A program made the translations under genes and the position numbers. From Erysipelotrichaceae bacterium (GTDB taxonomy: Bacteria > Bacillota_I > Bacilli_A > Erysipelotrichales > Erysipelotrichaceae), in NCBI GenBank assembly GCA_017442805.1, contig JAFRZA010000020.1:1-64000 (forward strand): 64,000 nt of DNA, read 5' to 3'. The notes beneath the pieces are model-generated. The model saw nothing but the letters and a program-made list of their open reading frames with translations. It did no database searches and was not told where the DNA came from. Of this stretch, positions 1 through 9,749 are shown in pieces (position 1 is the stretch's first letter; the number at the start of each line of letters is the position of its first letter).

Positions 1-2
1 AG

Positions 3-101
3 TACATTGACTATTACAACAACAGACGGATCCAGAAGAAAACAAAATGGATGCCTCCTGCGTTATTCAGGAGCACATCCATCTGTAATTCTGTGATATA
101 G
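3..101 (+). pseudogene. C-terminal end of an IS3-family transposase (truncated by window edge)
   Basis: The reading frame entering from the left edge encodes YIDYYNNRRIQKKTKW followed by about 16 residues and a TAG at 99-101. The Y-I-x-Y-Y-N-N-x-R-I-Q block is the usual C-terminal signature of IS3/IS150-group OrfB transposases (DDE integrase fold). Only about 32 residues are inside the window, so it cannot be told whether the element is intact. The next gene is oriented away, so this marks the right end of an insertion sequence. Confidence 0.7.
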
Positions 102-112
102 TCTGATTAATT

Positions 113-141
113 ATTTGGTCCAGGATTCTGGGTACATATCA
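113..141. repeat. Probable right terminal repeat of the IS3-type element
   Basis: Just after the transposase stop lies a stretch containing TTGGTCC and then GGGTACATATCA. Many IS3/IS150-group elements of Firmicutes have right ends of this type (TGGTCC...GGGTRCA..TCA). The left end and target duplication lie outside the window, so the boundary is approximate. Confidence 0.45.
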
Positions 142-288
142 GAAATATCAGGGGTTTATTATGCCAATCTTTTCGGAGCACTTTCGGTCAAGGAAACCGA
201 TGAGGAAATAATGAATGTCCGTTGAATGCCGGTCTTCCGTTGGTTTTGTTATAATAAAAATATAGAGTAAGGAATGACAGGTGATCAT

Positions 289-1980
289 ATGAAGACAGAA
301 TGGTATAAGAACGCGGTGATCTATCAGATCTATCCCTTCAGCTTTCTTGACCGCAATAACGACGGCTGGGGCGACATTGAAGGCATAATCTCCAAGCTTG
401 ACTACATCAAGGATCTGGGCGTGACCGCCATCTGGTTCTCGCCGCTTTATAAGTCGCCGGACTACGACTACGGTTATGACATTGCCGACTATAAGGAGAT
501 TGACGAGAAGTTCGGCACCATGGCGGACTTTGACAGACTGCTGAAGGAGTGCCATAAGCGGGATCTTAAGGTGATCATGGACATGGTCATCAACCATACT
601 TCTACTGAACATGAATGGTTCAAAAAGGCCATTGGGTCACCTGATTCACCATTCCGGGATTATTACATCATCAGAAAAGGCAGAAAGGAAAAGGGCAAGC
701 TGTTACCGCCTACCAACTGGCAGTCGGTTTTTACCGGCAGTGCCTGGGAAAGGATCGGCGACAGCGAAGACTTCTACTTGCATCTTTTCTGCAGGGAGCA
801 GGCTGACCTTAACTGGGAGAATGAAAGAGTCAGAGAAGAAATAATCGACATTCTGAAGTTCTGGCTGGACAAGGGCGTTGATGGCTTCCGCTTTGATGTC
901 TTCAACATGTTCTCCAAGGTCTACCCCCTGCAGGACGATAATGACAAGGGCGGCGTACAGAAGGGCGACAGGTACTTCATTGACGGACCCAGGATGCATG
1001 AATTCCTGAAAGAATTAAATGAAAAGGCTCTGGCGCTGTATGACAGCTACACGGTCGGCGAATCCTACCATCCTTCCAGAGAGAACGCCCTGGCGTATGT
1101 AAAGGAAGAAAACCGCGAACTCGACAGCATCTTCGACTTCGCTCACCTTGATTCCGACAACATTGCCGGTCAGAAGTTCTTCTGGAAACCCTTTGACCTC
1201 AGGCAGTTCAAGAAGGGACTCTTTGACCCCCAGAGAGACAACTACGGCTTAGGCTGGAATACCCTGGTGCTGGAAAACCACGACAATCCCCGCAGCGTCA
1301 GCCGCTTCGGCATCGATACGAAGAATTACCGCTATGAGGCAGCGACGATGCTGGCGACGGTAACCTACCTGGGCTTCGGCATCCCCTACATCTACATGGG
1401 TCAGGAAGCCGGCTTTACCAATTGTAAGTTCAGTAACATTGAAGAAATGAAGGATCCGGTCAGCCACTTCGTCTATGACCTGATGACTCATTACGGCATG
1501 CCGAAGAAGCTGGCCTTCAGCTTCATTAAGTACGGCGCCAGAGACCACGCCCGGGTGCCCATTGCCTGGAATGATTCCGTTAATGGCGGTTTCAACAAGG
1601 GTAAGGAACCCTGGCAGAAGATCAACCCGAATTATAAGGTAATCAACATCGAAACCGATTTGAAATCAGATAAATCAGTTTACCGTTATTTCCGGAAACT
1701 GTTGGGAATCAAGAAGAACGATCCGGCTGCCGTTTACGGAAAGACGGAGGAATACGACCATGAGAATAAGAAGGTTGTTGCCTACAGCCGTGAGCATGAA
1801 GGTCACCGGCTGTTTGTCCTTGCCAACTTTAGCAAAAAGCCAATCAGCTGGCAGCTGCCGGAATGGGTGAAAGACGGAGAAGTACTGATAAACAATTACC
1901 CGCAGCTGGACAGAGACGGCTTAACAGTCAGACTGCAGCCTTATCAGTCAGCCGTGATCAGGGCAAAGAGTATCATTTAG
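289..1980 (+). CDS. GH13 alpha-glucosidase (oligo-1,6-glucosidase / trehalose-6-phosphate hydrolase type)
   Basis: Cytoplasmic alpha-amylase-superfamily enzyme of 563 residues that hydrolyses the non-reducing-end glucose of short alpha-glucosides. The (beta/alpha)8 landmarks are in order: INHTSTEHEWF (about 101-111), GFRFDV with nucleophile D203, acid/base E258 in TVGES, and ENHDNPR with D332. The valine after the nucleophile (V204) is the residue that favours alpha-1,6 bonds in oligo-1,6-glucosidases; maltose-specific relatives have threonine there. The start at 289 is chosen over the in-frame ATG at 274 because AGGTGATC lies at the right distance before it. No sugar transporter lies next to it, so isomaltose versus trehalose-6-phosphate cannot be decided. 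The convergent-looking 5' region contains only the IS end. Confidence 0.88.
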   Translation: MKTEWYKNAVIYQIYPFSFLDRNNDGWGDIEGIISKLDYIKDLGVTAIWFSPLYKSPDYDYGYDIADYKEIDEKFGTMADFDRLLKECHKRDLKVIMDMVINHTSTEHEWFKKAIGSPDSPFRDYYIIRKGRKEKGKLLPPTNWQSVFTGSAWERIGDSEDFYLHLFCREQADLNWENERVREEIIDILKFWLDKGVDGFRFDVFNMFSKVYPLQDDNDKGGVQKGDRYFIDGPRMHEFLKELNEKALALYDSYTVGESYHPSRENALAYVKEENRELDSIFDFAHLDSDNIAGQKFFWKPFDLRQFKKGLFDPQRDNYGLGWNTLVLENHDNPRSVSRFGIDTKNYRYEAATMLATVTYLGFGIPYIYMGQEAGFTNCKFSNIEEMKDPVSHFVYDLMTHYGMPKKLAFSFIKYGARDHARVPIAWNDSVNGGFNKGKEPWQKINPNYKVINIETDLKSDKSVYRYFRKLLGIKKNDPAAVYGKTEEYDHENKKVVAYSREHEGHRLFVLANFSKKPISWQLPEWVKDGEVLINNYPQLDRDGLTVRLQPYQSAVIRAKSII

Positions 1981-2025
1981 GGCACATAAATTCAAAAAAG
2001 GGCGTCATTCAGCTAGAATGAAAGC

Positions 2026-3453
2026 GTGGAGAAGGAAAAGACATCAAGGATAGGTCAGGACTTTACGCTGGCTTCACTGCTAAAATTCGCGCTTCCGGGT
2101 CTGTTAACCAATCTTTCAACCCGCGTGTATGAAACATTGGACGACGCCCTTTTTGTTTCGCGCTTTGTCGGTCAGAACGCTTTGGCCGGCATCAAGATCC
2201 TGATGCCCATTGATGCCCTGGTCTTTGCCCTGACCCACATCTTCGGTCTGGGCGCCAGCACCTACGCCGCCACGGAAATGGGCCGTGGCAATCGGCAGGA
2301 AGCTCATCGCATCTTTACGAGGATGATCACTCTGGGTCTGCTCATCGGAGCGTGCATTGCGGCGGTAATGATCATCTTTGACGATCAGATCCTGGGTTTT
2401 CTGGGTGCCGGGCGGGACATCATCCAGTATACCGAAGTCTATGTCGCCATAACCTTTGTAGCCCTGCCTTTCAAGCTGGCTTCCATGTGCTTCGGCGCTT
2501 TCTATTCCGCTGCCGGCAAACCCTCAATGGGTCTTTTCAACAGCGTGCTTTCCGGTGTGATAAACATCGTTACTGACTATTTGACCATCGTCGTCTGGCA
2601 GATGGGCGTGGCCGGAGCCGGTATCGCGACCAGTCTGGGCCACATCGTTACCTTCCTGGTTGGCGCCGTCTTCTATCTGAGACGTAACAGCGACATCGGT
2701 TTTGTCAGACCGCAGGGCGGTTATCTGAAGACGCTGGGAACGTCACTTCGCTATTCCGTTTCCCAGGTCACCAACAGTCTGACCCTCAGTTTCACGTCCC
2801 TGATCGTCAATAGGATAATCATTCTCTATCTCGGTTCTGACGGCATCGCGGCCCGTTCGATCGTCAATGACCTGAGGCAGATCCTCAACGCCGCCTTCAT
2901 CGGCTACGCGGCGACGGTCGGTCCGATCATCGCCTATAACTACGGAGCCAGGCGGCCGAAGATGCTGAAGAAGATTCTGTCATATAATCTGAAAGTCTGG
3001 TTTTTCGGCTGTAGCGCCATGATGATCATCATGCAGATGCTGAAAAGGCCGCTGATCAGCCTGTTCATGAATCCGGAGACATATACGCAGTCTTTCTTTG
3101 ACCTCACCTATTATGGCCTGACGGTCGAACTGTTCGCTCCGATCTTTACGGCCGGTTTCATCATGGCTAACCGGATGTTTGTTTCTCTGAGCGCTCAGAA
3201 GATCGCCACGGTGCTTTCGATACTCCGTAACTTCATCTTCCGTCTGAGCATTGCCCTGATTCTGCCGGCGGTCTTTGGCGCCAACGCCATCTGGTTCTGC
3301 TTCCCGGTCGCCGAGGCGCTGGGTTTCAGCTGTTCAGCGATCGCGGTCATCATGAACGCCGACAACTACGGTTACGGCCGAAGCGGAGCGGCCTATCTAA
3401 TCGATATATTGCCGCAAGATGGCAACATGGAAACAGAAGATAACGAGGCCTGA
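2026..3453 (+). CDS. MATE-family multidrug/toxin efflux transporter
   Basis: Integral membrane protein of 475 residues with about 12 hydrophobic segments and the two-fold MATE layout. The first half opens with FALPGLLTNLSTRVYETLDDALFVSRFVG. The second half has the family's A-x-G-P-I-x-A-Y-N-Y-G-A motif near residues 296-308. MATE proteins export cationic drugs or metabolites against Na+ or H+. The start is a GTG with only a weak upstream purine tract, so the exact N-terminus is uncertain; no better in-frame start keeps helix 1. The gene ends inside a strong terminator hairpin. A fragment of a second MATE gene lies at 32678-33175. Confidence 0.85.
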   Translation: MEKEKTSRIGQDFTLASLLKFALPGLLTNLSTRVYETLDDALFVSRFVGQNALAGIKILMPIDALVFALTHIFGLGASTYAATEMGRGNRQEAHRIFTRMITLGLLIGACIAAVMIIFDDQILGFLGAGRDIIQYTEVYVAITFVALPFKLASMCFGAFYSAAGKPSMGLFNSVLSGVINIVTDYLTIVVWQMGVAGAGIATSLGHIVTFLVGAVFYLRRNSDIGFVRPQGGYLKTLGTSLRYSVSQVTNSLTLSFTSLIVNRIIILYLGSDGIAARSIVNDLRQILNAAFIGYAATVGPIIAYNYGARRPKMLKKILSYNLKVWFFGCSAMMIIMQMLKRPLISLFMNPETYTQSFFDLTYYGLTVELFAPIFTAGFIMANRMFVSLSAQKIATVLSILRNFIFRLSIALILPAVFGANAIWFCFPVAEALGFSCSAIAVIMNADNYGYGRSGAAYLIDILPQDGNMETEDNEA

Positions 3454-3468
3454 GAACGGGCCTCTTTT
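3445..3468 (+). terminator. Rho-independent terminator after the MATE gene
   Basis: GAGGCC and GGCCTC form a 6-bp stem with an 8-base loop, followed by TTTT. The stem begins within the last codons of the MATE gene. Confidence 0.75.
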
Positions 3469-3549
3469 GAAATCCGCGGTGTTGTTATAAAATTGAGGTG
3501 GGGAAAAAACTTCAGCATCAAAGAACAAACTGTTATCCGGAGGTGCGCT

Positions 3550-4941
3550 ATGAGTACACAGTATGATGTAATAATCATCGGCTGCGGCGAAGCCGGTCTT
3601 TACGCCACTTACCAGCTGATCCAGAAAACCAGGAATCTGAAACTTCTGATTTTGGATAAAGGCGAATCAATTGAGAAGCGGATCTGTCCGATCACCGCGG
3701 GAAAGGTCGATCACTGCATCAACTGCAAGACCTGTGCCATCATGAACGGTTTCGGCGGTGCCGGCGCCTTTTCCGACGGCAAGTTCAACTTCACCACTGA
3801 TTTCGGCGGTTGGCTGACCGACTACATGTCCAAGACGGAAGTCATGGACCTGATCGAACAGGTCGATGCCATCAACGTCTCCTTCGGAGCCACCACGGAA
3901 CGCTATTCTACCGCTACCAAGGAAGCCCGGGAACTGGCCAGAGTGGCCCTTCAGCATGACCTGCATCTGCTTAACGCCTCATGCAAGCACCTGGGTACCG
4001 AACATAACCTTGAGATTCTGACCAACATCTACAACTATCTAAAGCAGCACTGCCAACTGCGCTTCAACGCTGACGTTGAACAGATCGACTACGACGGTGA
4101 TTTCACCCTGACCCTTAAGGGCGGTGAGCAGCTGACCTCACGTTATCTGGTCGGCGCGCCCGGCCGCAGCGGCGCGGAGTGGTTCTCCAAGCAGTGCCAG
4201 CGTCTGGGTCTTAATCTGGACAACAACCAGGTAGATATCGGCGTACGCGTGGAACTGCCGGCGGTTATCTTTCAGCACATTACCGACGTTGTCTATGAAT
4301 CAAAACTCATTTACTCAACCAAGAAGTACGGCGATCATGTCCGCACCTTCTGCATGAACCCGTACGGCTACGTAGTCAATGAAAACGTTGACGGCATCGT
4401 TACAGTCAACGGCCATTCCTTCTCAAATGAAGCTTTAAGAAGCGAAAACACCAACTTCGCCCTGCTGGTATCCAACAAGTTCACTGAACCCTTTGATCAG
4501 CCTTACAGATACGGCAAGCACATTGCCTCATTATCAAATATGCTGGCGGGCGGCGTACTGGTTCAGCGCTTTGGCGATCTGATCAACGGCAAGCGTACCA
4601 CCGAGCACCGGCTGGCCCATTCCACCGTCGAGCCGACCCTGAAGGCGGCTACGCCCGGTGATCTGTCTCTGGCCTTGCCCAAGCGGCAGCTGGACGACAT
4701 CATTGAGATGATCTACGCCCTGGACAAGATTGCTCCGGGTACCGCCAACTATGACACGTTGCTGTATGGGGCGGAAGTGAAATTCTATTCCGCCCGTCTG
4801 GAGCTTGACGGCAATCTGGAGACCGGAATCAAAAACTTCTTTGCGATCGGTGACGGCGCCGGCATAACCAGAGGCCTGGCTCAGGCCGGAGCTTCCGGAC
4901 TGAAGGCGGCCAATGTCATCGCGGAAAGAATCAACAACTGA
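3550..4941 (+). CDS. FAD-dependent oxidoreductase, COG2509-type (uncharacterised FAD dehydrogenase)
   Basis: 463-residue flavoprotein. It begins with the Rossmann dinucleotide-binding motif GCGEAG (residues 11-16), has a Cys-rich segment C-P-I...C-I-N-C-K-T-C (about 43-60) and a glycine-rich MNGFGGAGAFSDGKF stretch. It ends with the FAD-closing motif AIGDGAGITRGLAQAGASG. This combination is typical of the broadly conserved but functionally unassigned COG2509 family. The start is placed at 3550 because GGAGG lies 6 bases before it. It is followed after 16 bases by the DUF89 gene in the same direction, so the two are probably co-transcribed. The four clustered cysteines could bind metal; this is inference. 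Confidence 0.85.
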   Translation: MSTQYDVIIIGCGEAGLYATYQLIQKTRNLKLLILDKGESIEKRICPITAGKVDHCINCKTCAIMNGFGGAGAFSDGKFNFTTDFGGWLTDYMSKTEVMDLIEQVDAINVSFGATTERYSTATKEARELARVALQHDLHLLNASCKHLGTEHNLEILTNIYNYLKQHCQLRFNADVEQIDYDGDFTLTLKGGEQLTSRYLVGAPGRSGAEWFSKQCQRLGLNLDNNQVDIGVRVELPAVIFQHITDVVYESKLIYSTKKYGDHVRTFCMNPYGYVVNENVDGIVTVNGHSFSNEALRSENTNFALLVSNKFTEPFDQPYRYGKHIASLSNMLAGGVLVQRFGDLINGKRTTEHRLAHSTVEPTLKAATPGDLSLALPKRQLDDIIEMIYALDKIAPGTANYDTLLYGAEVKFYSARLELDGNLETGIKNFFAIGDGAGITRGLAQAGASGLKAANVIAERINN

Positions 4942-4957
4942 GGAATAATGAACACCG

Positions 4958-5803
4958 ATGAGGATCATTGAAAGCTGCGCCGCGTGTCTTTATGACAAGC
5001 AGAAGCACATTACGGATGATGAAGAATATCTGGCGGAAGTCAGAAGGATAATTGATGAACGCAGGGAGAACGACGCCTCGCCCTATCTGGTCCATCTCTT
5101 TGATCTGGCTTACCGCAAGAGATTCGGCGTCAGCGCTTCCTACCGTGAGATTAAAAGGAAATATAATGACCTGGTGCTTTCCATGGAGGATTCCATCAGG
5201 AAAAAGATTGAAAAGGCCGATGACCCGCTTAGTGAGTCTCTGGTCTATGCCCGCATCGGCAACTACATCGACTTCGGAGCCATGAACTATGTTGACGATG
5301 AGACTTTCCTGTCGCTTTTTGACAATGTCGCGGTTCATCAAAGAGACAAAGAAACCATGGAATCCTTTGTCAGACAGTGCGCAGAAGCCAGGTCGTTTCT
5401 TTTGTTGACGGATAATTGCGGTGAGATCGTTTTGGACAAACTGTTTCTGGAACAGCTGAGAAAGAGATTTCCAAAGTTGAAGATAACTGTCATGGTCAGA
5501 GGCCGGGAAGTCATCAACGACGCCACCATTGAGGATGCTGAGTATGTCGGACTGGACAAGGTGGCTGAGATCGTGACTAACGGCGATGCCGTAGCCGGTA
5601 CCATTTATGAAATGTTGCCTAAAGAGGCTAAGGAAGTGCTGGACAGCGCTGACGTTATTCTGGCCAAGGGCCAGGGAAATTATGAATCGCTGTGCCGGCA
5701 GGGAAGACACATCTTCTATTCCTTTCTGTGCAAGTGCGAACTGTTCATGGCCAGATTCAATGTGCCGCAGTTTACAGGAATCTTTGTGGAAGAAAATCAT
5801 TGA
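4958..5803 (+). CDS. DUF89 / ARMT1-like damage-control phosphatase
   Basis: 281-residue stand-alone DUF89 protein. DUF89 enzymes are metal-dependent phosphatases that hydrolyse damaged or side-product phosphometabolites such as sugar phosphates. The N-terminal C-A-A-C pair (C7, C10) is characteristic of the prokaryotic AF1104-like subgroup. The active-site motifs are present: DNCGEIVLD with D152 and N153, and AKGQGN with K237 and N241. It lies directly downstream of the COG2509 flavoprotein. Its physiological substrate cannot be read from the sequence. The gene marks the end of balanced-composition DNA before the A+T-rich McrBC cassette. Confidence 0.82.
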   Translation: MRIIESCAACLYDKQKHITDDEEYLAEVRRIIDERRENDASPYLVHLFDLAYRKRFGVSASYREIKRKYNDLVLSMEDSIRKKIEKADDPLSESLVYARIGNYIDFGAMNYVDDETFLSLFDNVAVHQRDKETMESFVRQCAEARSFLLLTDNCGEIVLDKLFLEQLRKRFPKLKITVMVRGREVINDATIEDAEYVGLDKVAEIVTNGDAVAGTIYEMLPKEAKEVLDSADVILAKGQGNYESLCRQGRHIFYSFLCKCELFMARFNVPQFTGIFVEENH

Positions 5804-5908
5804 TAAATAGTACGGAGGATTTGTTATTCAATCATATATAATATCTATGAAGAGTTAAAAGAATAAAACAAGATAATAATCAATATTGAATGAATAAGAG
5901 GTAATTAT

Positions 5909-8443
5909 ATGGGAAAGTTTTCATGGGTTGATTTCTATAAGGAACTGACAGATAAGTTGCTTGCGTTCAGGGGCAGGGGAAGAGAACTTGTTGCTAAAGT
6001 CGCTCAGGTTTATGACTATGCAAACGCTAATGGTGCAAGTATCAAAAATAATATGACTGTATCTCAGTTGACAGAAAAGGGAGTGACCAATCTTAATGAA
6101 GTCGACCCGGTTACTGTTCTTGGTGTCATAAACAGAGAACTCCTGTTTGAAAAAAGAGTAAAACTTTGTGAAGGATTCAAAGAGGTGTTTGAAATAAGCG
6201 CAACTGTTCCCACTGATTTTGAAGCAGTACCGACTTTTGACAATCGGAACGCTTGGATAATAGCGCAGAATTATGATGTCTGGAATCTTGTTGAAGCGGC
6301 AATTAAATACGCTGATACAGGTGAAGGCAAAGACGAGTTTATCAAAGCCTTCAATGTAATACAATCTCGAAAGTCAATGGGATACCTTACATTTGGACTG
6401 TTTTGGATCAGACCAATGACATATGTGGCATGTGATGCCAATGCAATTCACTATATTGCTGATACTTACCCCGATTTGGCTCCGTTGGTAAAAACAAATA
6501 AGCCTACGGCCGAACAATACCTTGCTCTCTGTGAAAGTCTCCAGGAAAAGTATAAGAGCAGCAACAATGAAACAGATAATCTTGAGTTGTCATATAATGC
6601 ATTTGTTTACTCAAAGGCGTTCGTTTTCCAATGCAATCCCAAAGCTTATGATATTATCGGAGCGGTAAGAAATCTGGATAAGATGGTTTATGCCGTAAAA
6701 GTATTGAAAAGGGAAGTTGTTATCGGAAGCAGAGTATATATCTGGATGTCCGGGAAAAATGGCGGAGTAGTTGCCAAAGCAAAAGTCATATCAGAAGTTG
6801 GAAAACATGATGATCCGGAGGGTGATGCCTATTATCTTGAGGGTAACGGATCTGGTGATTCGGAAAATGTCTGGATTGAATTTACAGACAGGATGTGTGA
6901 CAACATTATAAGCAAAGAATTGATCAATTCTGTAAGTGGTATGGAGAACTTTGGATTTAACCAAGGCACGAATTTCAAAATATCCATGGAACAGGCTAAG
7001 ATTCTTGATGACTTAATTGAAGGAAAAGATGTTGCGGAAATTTCTGGTCTGGACAAAAAGTCGGATGATGAATGGTATCCTTCATTAGAAGAGTACAATT
7101 CAGGAATAACAAAGGAAAAATGGCTGGAAATCTTACCAGATCTGCTTAACCGTGGCTGGGGAAGTGTGATGGCAATGTTCCATACTGAGAAGGATGGTGC
7201 AACCTGCAAACAAATCGCCAAAAAATTTAATACCGATCACAATTCTGTCAGAAGCAGATGTGTTCAGATGGCGAAAAGAGTCCATGATATAACGTCATGT
7301 CCTATTTTGACAGAAGGCAGTAACAATATGTATTGGGTTATTTTGTTCCAGGGCAAAAACGTCATTACTGAAGATGAAGGGTCTTATATCTGGAAACTGA
7401 GGCCGGAATTACATGAAGCTCTTTCGGAACTGAATGTTTCACAATGGCTCCCGAAGGAAGGTGTCGTGCCTTTTGAAGAAGATGATAGAACTTCATATTA
7501 CCTGTATGATTCTATTGAACAAAGTGGAAAGAACATTGTTGTCTATGGAACGCCAGGCTGCGGCAAATCATTCTATGTGAAAACGGAAACCGAAAGAGAG
7601 TGCCAGGATGAAAACATTGTAAGAACCACATTCTATCCTGACTATACTAATACAGATTTCATCGGGCAGATACTACCGAGAGTCACAAATAAAAACGTGA
7701 CCTATGAATTCAAACCTGGTCCGTTTACCCTGGCGCTGGAGAAAGCTCTTAAACATCCTGAAGAGAAGGTTGCGCTGGTAATTGAAGAACTGAACAGAGG
7801 AAATGCGGCAAGCATTTTCGGAGAAATGTTCCAGCTTTTAGACCGGGACAAGGATGGAGTTCACCTGGGTAGAAGTACATATTCAGTTGTTAACGTCCAT
7901 ATGCAGGATTATCTCAATGACAGACTTGCTGCAGAAGGCGTTGTCCTGGATAGGATCATGATTCCAGGCAATATGAGCATTTATGCAACTATGAATACCT
8001 CGGATCAGAATGTCTTCACTCTGGATACTGCATTTAAGAGAAGATGGAAGTATAAAAAATTGCCGAACAAATTCGAAAACGATCATAAGTATAAAGATTA
8101 CCTGGTCCCGGGTATGGGAAACATCAGCTGGCAGAGATTCGTGGCAAGCATCAATGACCGTATCGTTTCCAGCATGAATTCGCTTATGGCGGAGGATAAG
8201 CAGTTGGGAGTTTATTTCGCAGAAGAAGAATTGTTGAATAGAACTCCTGAAGACAATACAGAAGAAAAGGTCAGAGAATTCGCCTATAAAATCTTTGAGT
8301 ATCTTTGGGACGATGTCGCAAAGTATAACCGTCAGCAGTGGTTCAGATCAGTAAAGACACTTGATGCACTGCTGGATTTATACGAGGAACTGGCAAAGGA
8401 AAACAGAGGAGCAGAAGTCTTTAACGATGGCATTATCAAGTGA
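5909..8443 (+). CDS. mcrB: McrB-type AAA+ GTPase with EVE-like domain (modification-dependent restriction, motor subunit)
   Basis: 844-residue motor subunit of a modification-dependent restriction system. Domains in order: an alpha-helical N-terminal module (1-235) opening with W-x-x-F-Y-x-E-L; an EVE/PUA-like module (about 270-370) beginning V-x-I-G-S-R-V-Y-I-W-M-S-G; a helix-turn-helix-like linker (about 405-510) ending W-K-L-R-P-E-L; and a McrB AAA+ domain with Walker A GTPGCGKS (547-554), Walker B V-A-L-V-I-E-E (621-627) and the McrB GTPase signature MNTSDQ (695-700) followed by FKRRW. EVE domains are known readers of modified bases, so this is probably the specificity module. RBS AGAGG precedes the ATG. 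The 3' end overlaps mcrC. Composition is more A+T-rich than its neighbours, consistent with transfer. Confidence 0.88.
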   Translation: MGKFSWVDFYKELTDKLLAFRGRGRELVAKVAQVYDYANANGASIKNNMTVSQLTEKGVTNLNEVDPVTVLGVINRELLFEKRVKLCEGFKEVFEISATVPTDFEAVPTFDNRNAWIIAQNYDVWNLVEAAIKYADTGEGKDEFIKAFNVIQSRKSMGYLTFGLFWIRPMTYVACDANAIHYIADTYPDLAPLVKTNKPTAEQYLALCESLQEKYKSSNNETDNLELSYNAFVYSKAFVFQCNPKAYDIIGAVRNLDKMVYAVKVLKREVVIGSRVYIWMSGKNGGVVAKAKVISEVGKHDDPEGDAYYLEGNGSGDSENVWIEFTDRMCDNIISKELINSVSGMENFGFNQGTNFKISMEQAKILDDLIEGKDVAEISGLDKKSDDEWYPSLEEYNSGITKEKWLEILPDLLNRGWGSVMAMFHTEKDGATCKQIAKKFNTDHNSVRSRCVQMAKRVHDITSCPILTEGSNNMYWVILFQGKNVITEDEGSYIWKLRPELHEALSELNVSQWLPKEGVVPFEEDDRTSYYLYDSIEQSGKNIVVYGTPGCGKSFYVKTETERECQDENIVRTTFYPDYTNTDFIGQILPRVTNKNVTYEFKPGPFTLALEKALKHPEEKVALVIEELNRGNAASIFGEMFQLLDRDKDGVHLGRSTYSVVNVHMQDYLNDRLAAEGVVLDRIMIPGNMSIYATMNTSDQNVFTLDTAFKRRWKYKKLPNKFENDHKYKDYLVPGMGNISWQRFVASINDRIVSSMNSLMAEDKQLGVYFAEEELLNRTPEDNTEEKVREFAYKIFEYLWDDVAKYNRQQWFRSVKTLDALLDLYEELAKENRGAEVFNDGIIK

Positions 8444-9659
8444 AGCAAAGGAACATCTGTTTCTTCATGAAGTAACTGGGGAGATAGACAATTCATTTGT
8501 CGGATTAAGAATAATAGGGGAAAGCATTCATGTGTATCATCCTGAATGTTACCCGTTAAGTAAGGATTCTTCTGATTTTGCGACCGAAGTTCTGAACCTG
8601 TTGAAAACGTTCAGTCTGATCAAAAACCTGTCGGAAGATGAGAGCATTTCATATGCCGGAGATTCAGAAGGTGAGTTTCATATTAAAGCATATGTCTGGA
8701 TCATTTCCGACTTTTTAAGAAACGGTTTCTTTATAAATCAGGAAAGAGTATATGCGATGAACCAGAACGGACGCATTAACTGGAAAAGGACGCTGAATCA
8801 GCAACCATTGGTTTCTAATGGGAACGTGGTATATAAAGACATTGTTGTTGAAAAGAAAGTCGATACGGATGACACCTTGTTAAGAATCCATAAGTATTGC
8901 GTGAAAAAGAGTTTGGACTTTTTGGGCTGGCTTTTCGGCATTGACTCCAGCTTAATAGATGCACAGACAGTATCTGAAGATTTAAGAAGTTATTATAATT
9001 ACATTCTTCAAAATGAACTTAATAATGCTTTTGATGACAGAAAAAAAGAACTGCTCAGCAACATGATTATTGTTCTCAACGGGCTTAACGATTATAACAC
9101 GAAAAAGATTATCAGTTACGGTGTTGATCAGTATTATTATGTTTACGAGAAACTGGTTGACTTTATGTTCAGCAATATTGATGTGACCGAATTCTATCCT
9201 CAGGGGAAATGGAAACTTGTGCACTGTGCAAATGAGATTGATTCATCTCATTTAAGACCGGACACTGTTCGTACAACAGAAGACAGTATCTACATACTTG
9301 ATGCCAAATACTATCGATATGGCTACACGGCAGATGAAAATGATCTTCCTGAAACTTCTTCGATACAGAAACAGATTGCTTATGGAGAATATGCTGAAAA
9401 AACACATAAGGGCAAGGAAGTGTACAACGCTTTTGTCATGCCATATGATATGACCAAGGATAATGGATTCGAGTCCGATTCAGCATTGAACTATATTGGC
9501 TCCGCTTACAGTACTGCCAGCAATACTGATAAATCGTATAACAGAATTCACGCTTTCCTGATTGATTTGAAATCTCTGATAGATTCATATAACAGGTATC
9601 AGAAAGATAGTCAGCTTATTAACAAACTGATTGAAGATATTGCTGAGCATTCAGCGTAA
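8427..9659 (+). CDS. mcrC: McrC-type PD-(D/E)xK endonuclease subunit
   Basis: 410-residue nuclease partner of the upstream McrB. The start at 8427 lies inside the end of mcrB (17-base overlap), which points to translational coupling. The C-terminal half has the PD-(D/E)xK active site: D279 in LRPD, then D292 and K294 in ILDAKY. McrC binds the McrB hexamer and cuts DNA flanking modified sites. The N-terminal half is the expected beta-rich McrB-interacting region; I did not find a separate recognition domain in it. An in-frame upstream start at 8361 would add 22 residues overlapping mcrB and has no convincing ribosome site. Confidence 0.87.
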   Translation: MALSSEAKEHLFLHEVTGEIDNSFVGLRIIGESIHVYHPECYPLSKDSSDFATEVLNLLKTFSLIKNLSEDESISYAGDSEGEFHIKAYVWIISDFLRNGFFINQERVYAMNQNGRINWKRTLNQQPLVSNGNVVYKDIVVEKKVDTDDTLLRIHKYCVKKSLDFLGWLFGIDSSLIDAQTVSEDLRSYYNYILQNELNNAFDDRKKELLSNMIIVLNGLNDYNTKKIISYGVDQYYYVYEKLVDFMFSNIDVTEFYPQGKWKLVHCANEIDSSHLRPDTVRTTEDSIYILDAKYYRYGYTADENDLPETSSIQKQIAYGEYAEKTHKGKEVYNAFVMPYDMTKDNGFESDSALNYIGSAYSTASNTDKSYNRIHAFLIDLKSLIDSYNRYQKDSQLINKLIEDIAEHSA

Positions 9660-9749
9660 CACTTGATTAGCGCAAACCGTATGTTTGACAAACGGTCTGT
9701 AGCTGGAGATTATGACGAATTTGAACAACTCTTGAAGAGAGGAACAACC

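Noticed and set aside
4931-5800. 289-residue minus-strand frame
   Set aside because: Antisense to the DUF89 phosphatase, whose active-site motifs are clear on the plus strand.
5909-9659. Treating the McrBC genes as a type IV system specific for 5-methylcytosine
   Set aside because: The DNA-binding part is an EVE-like module rather than the E. coli McrB N-domain, so the recognised base cannot be stated.
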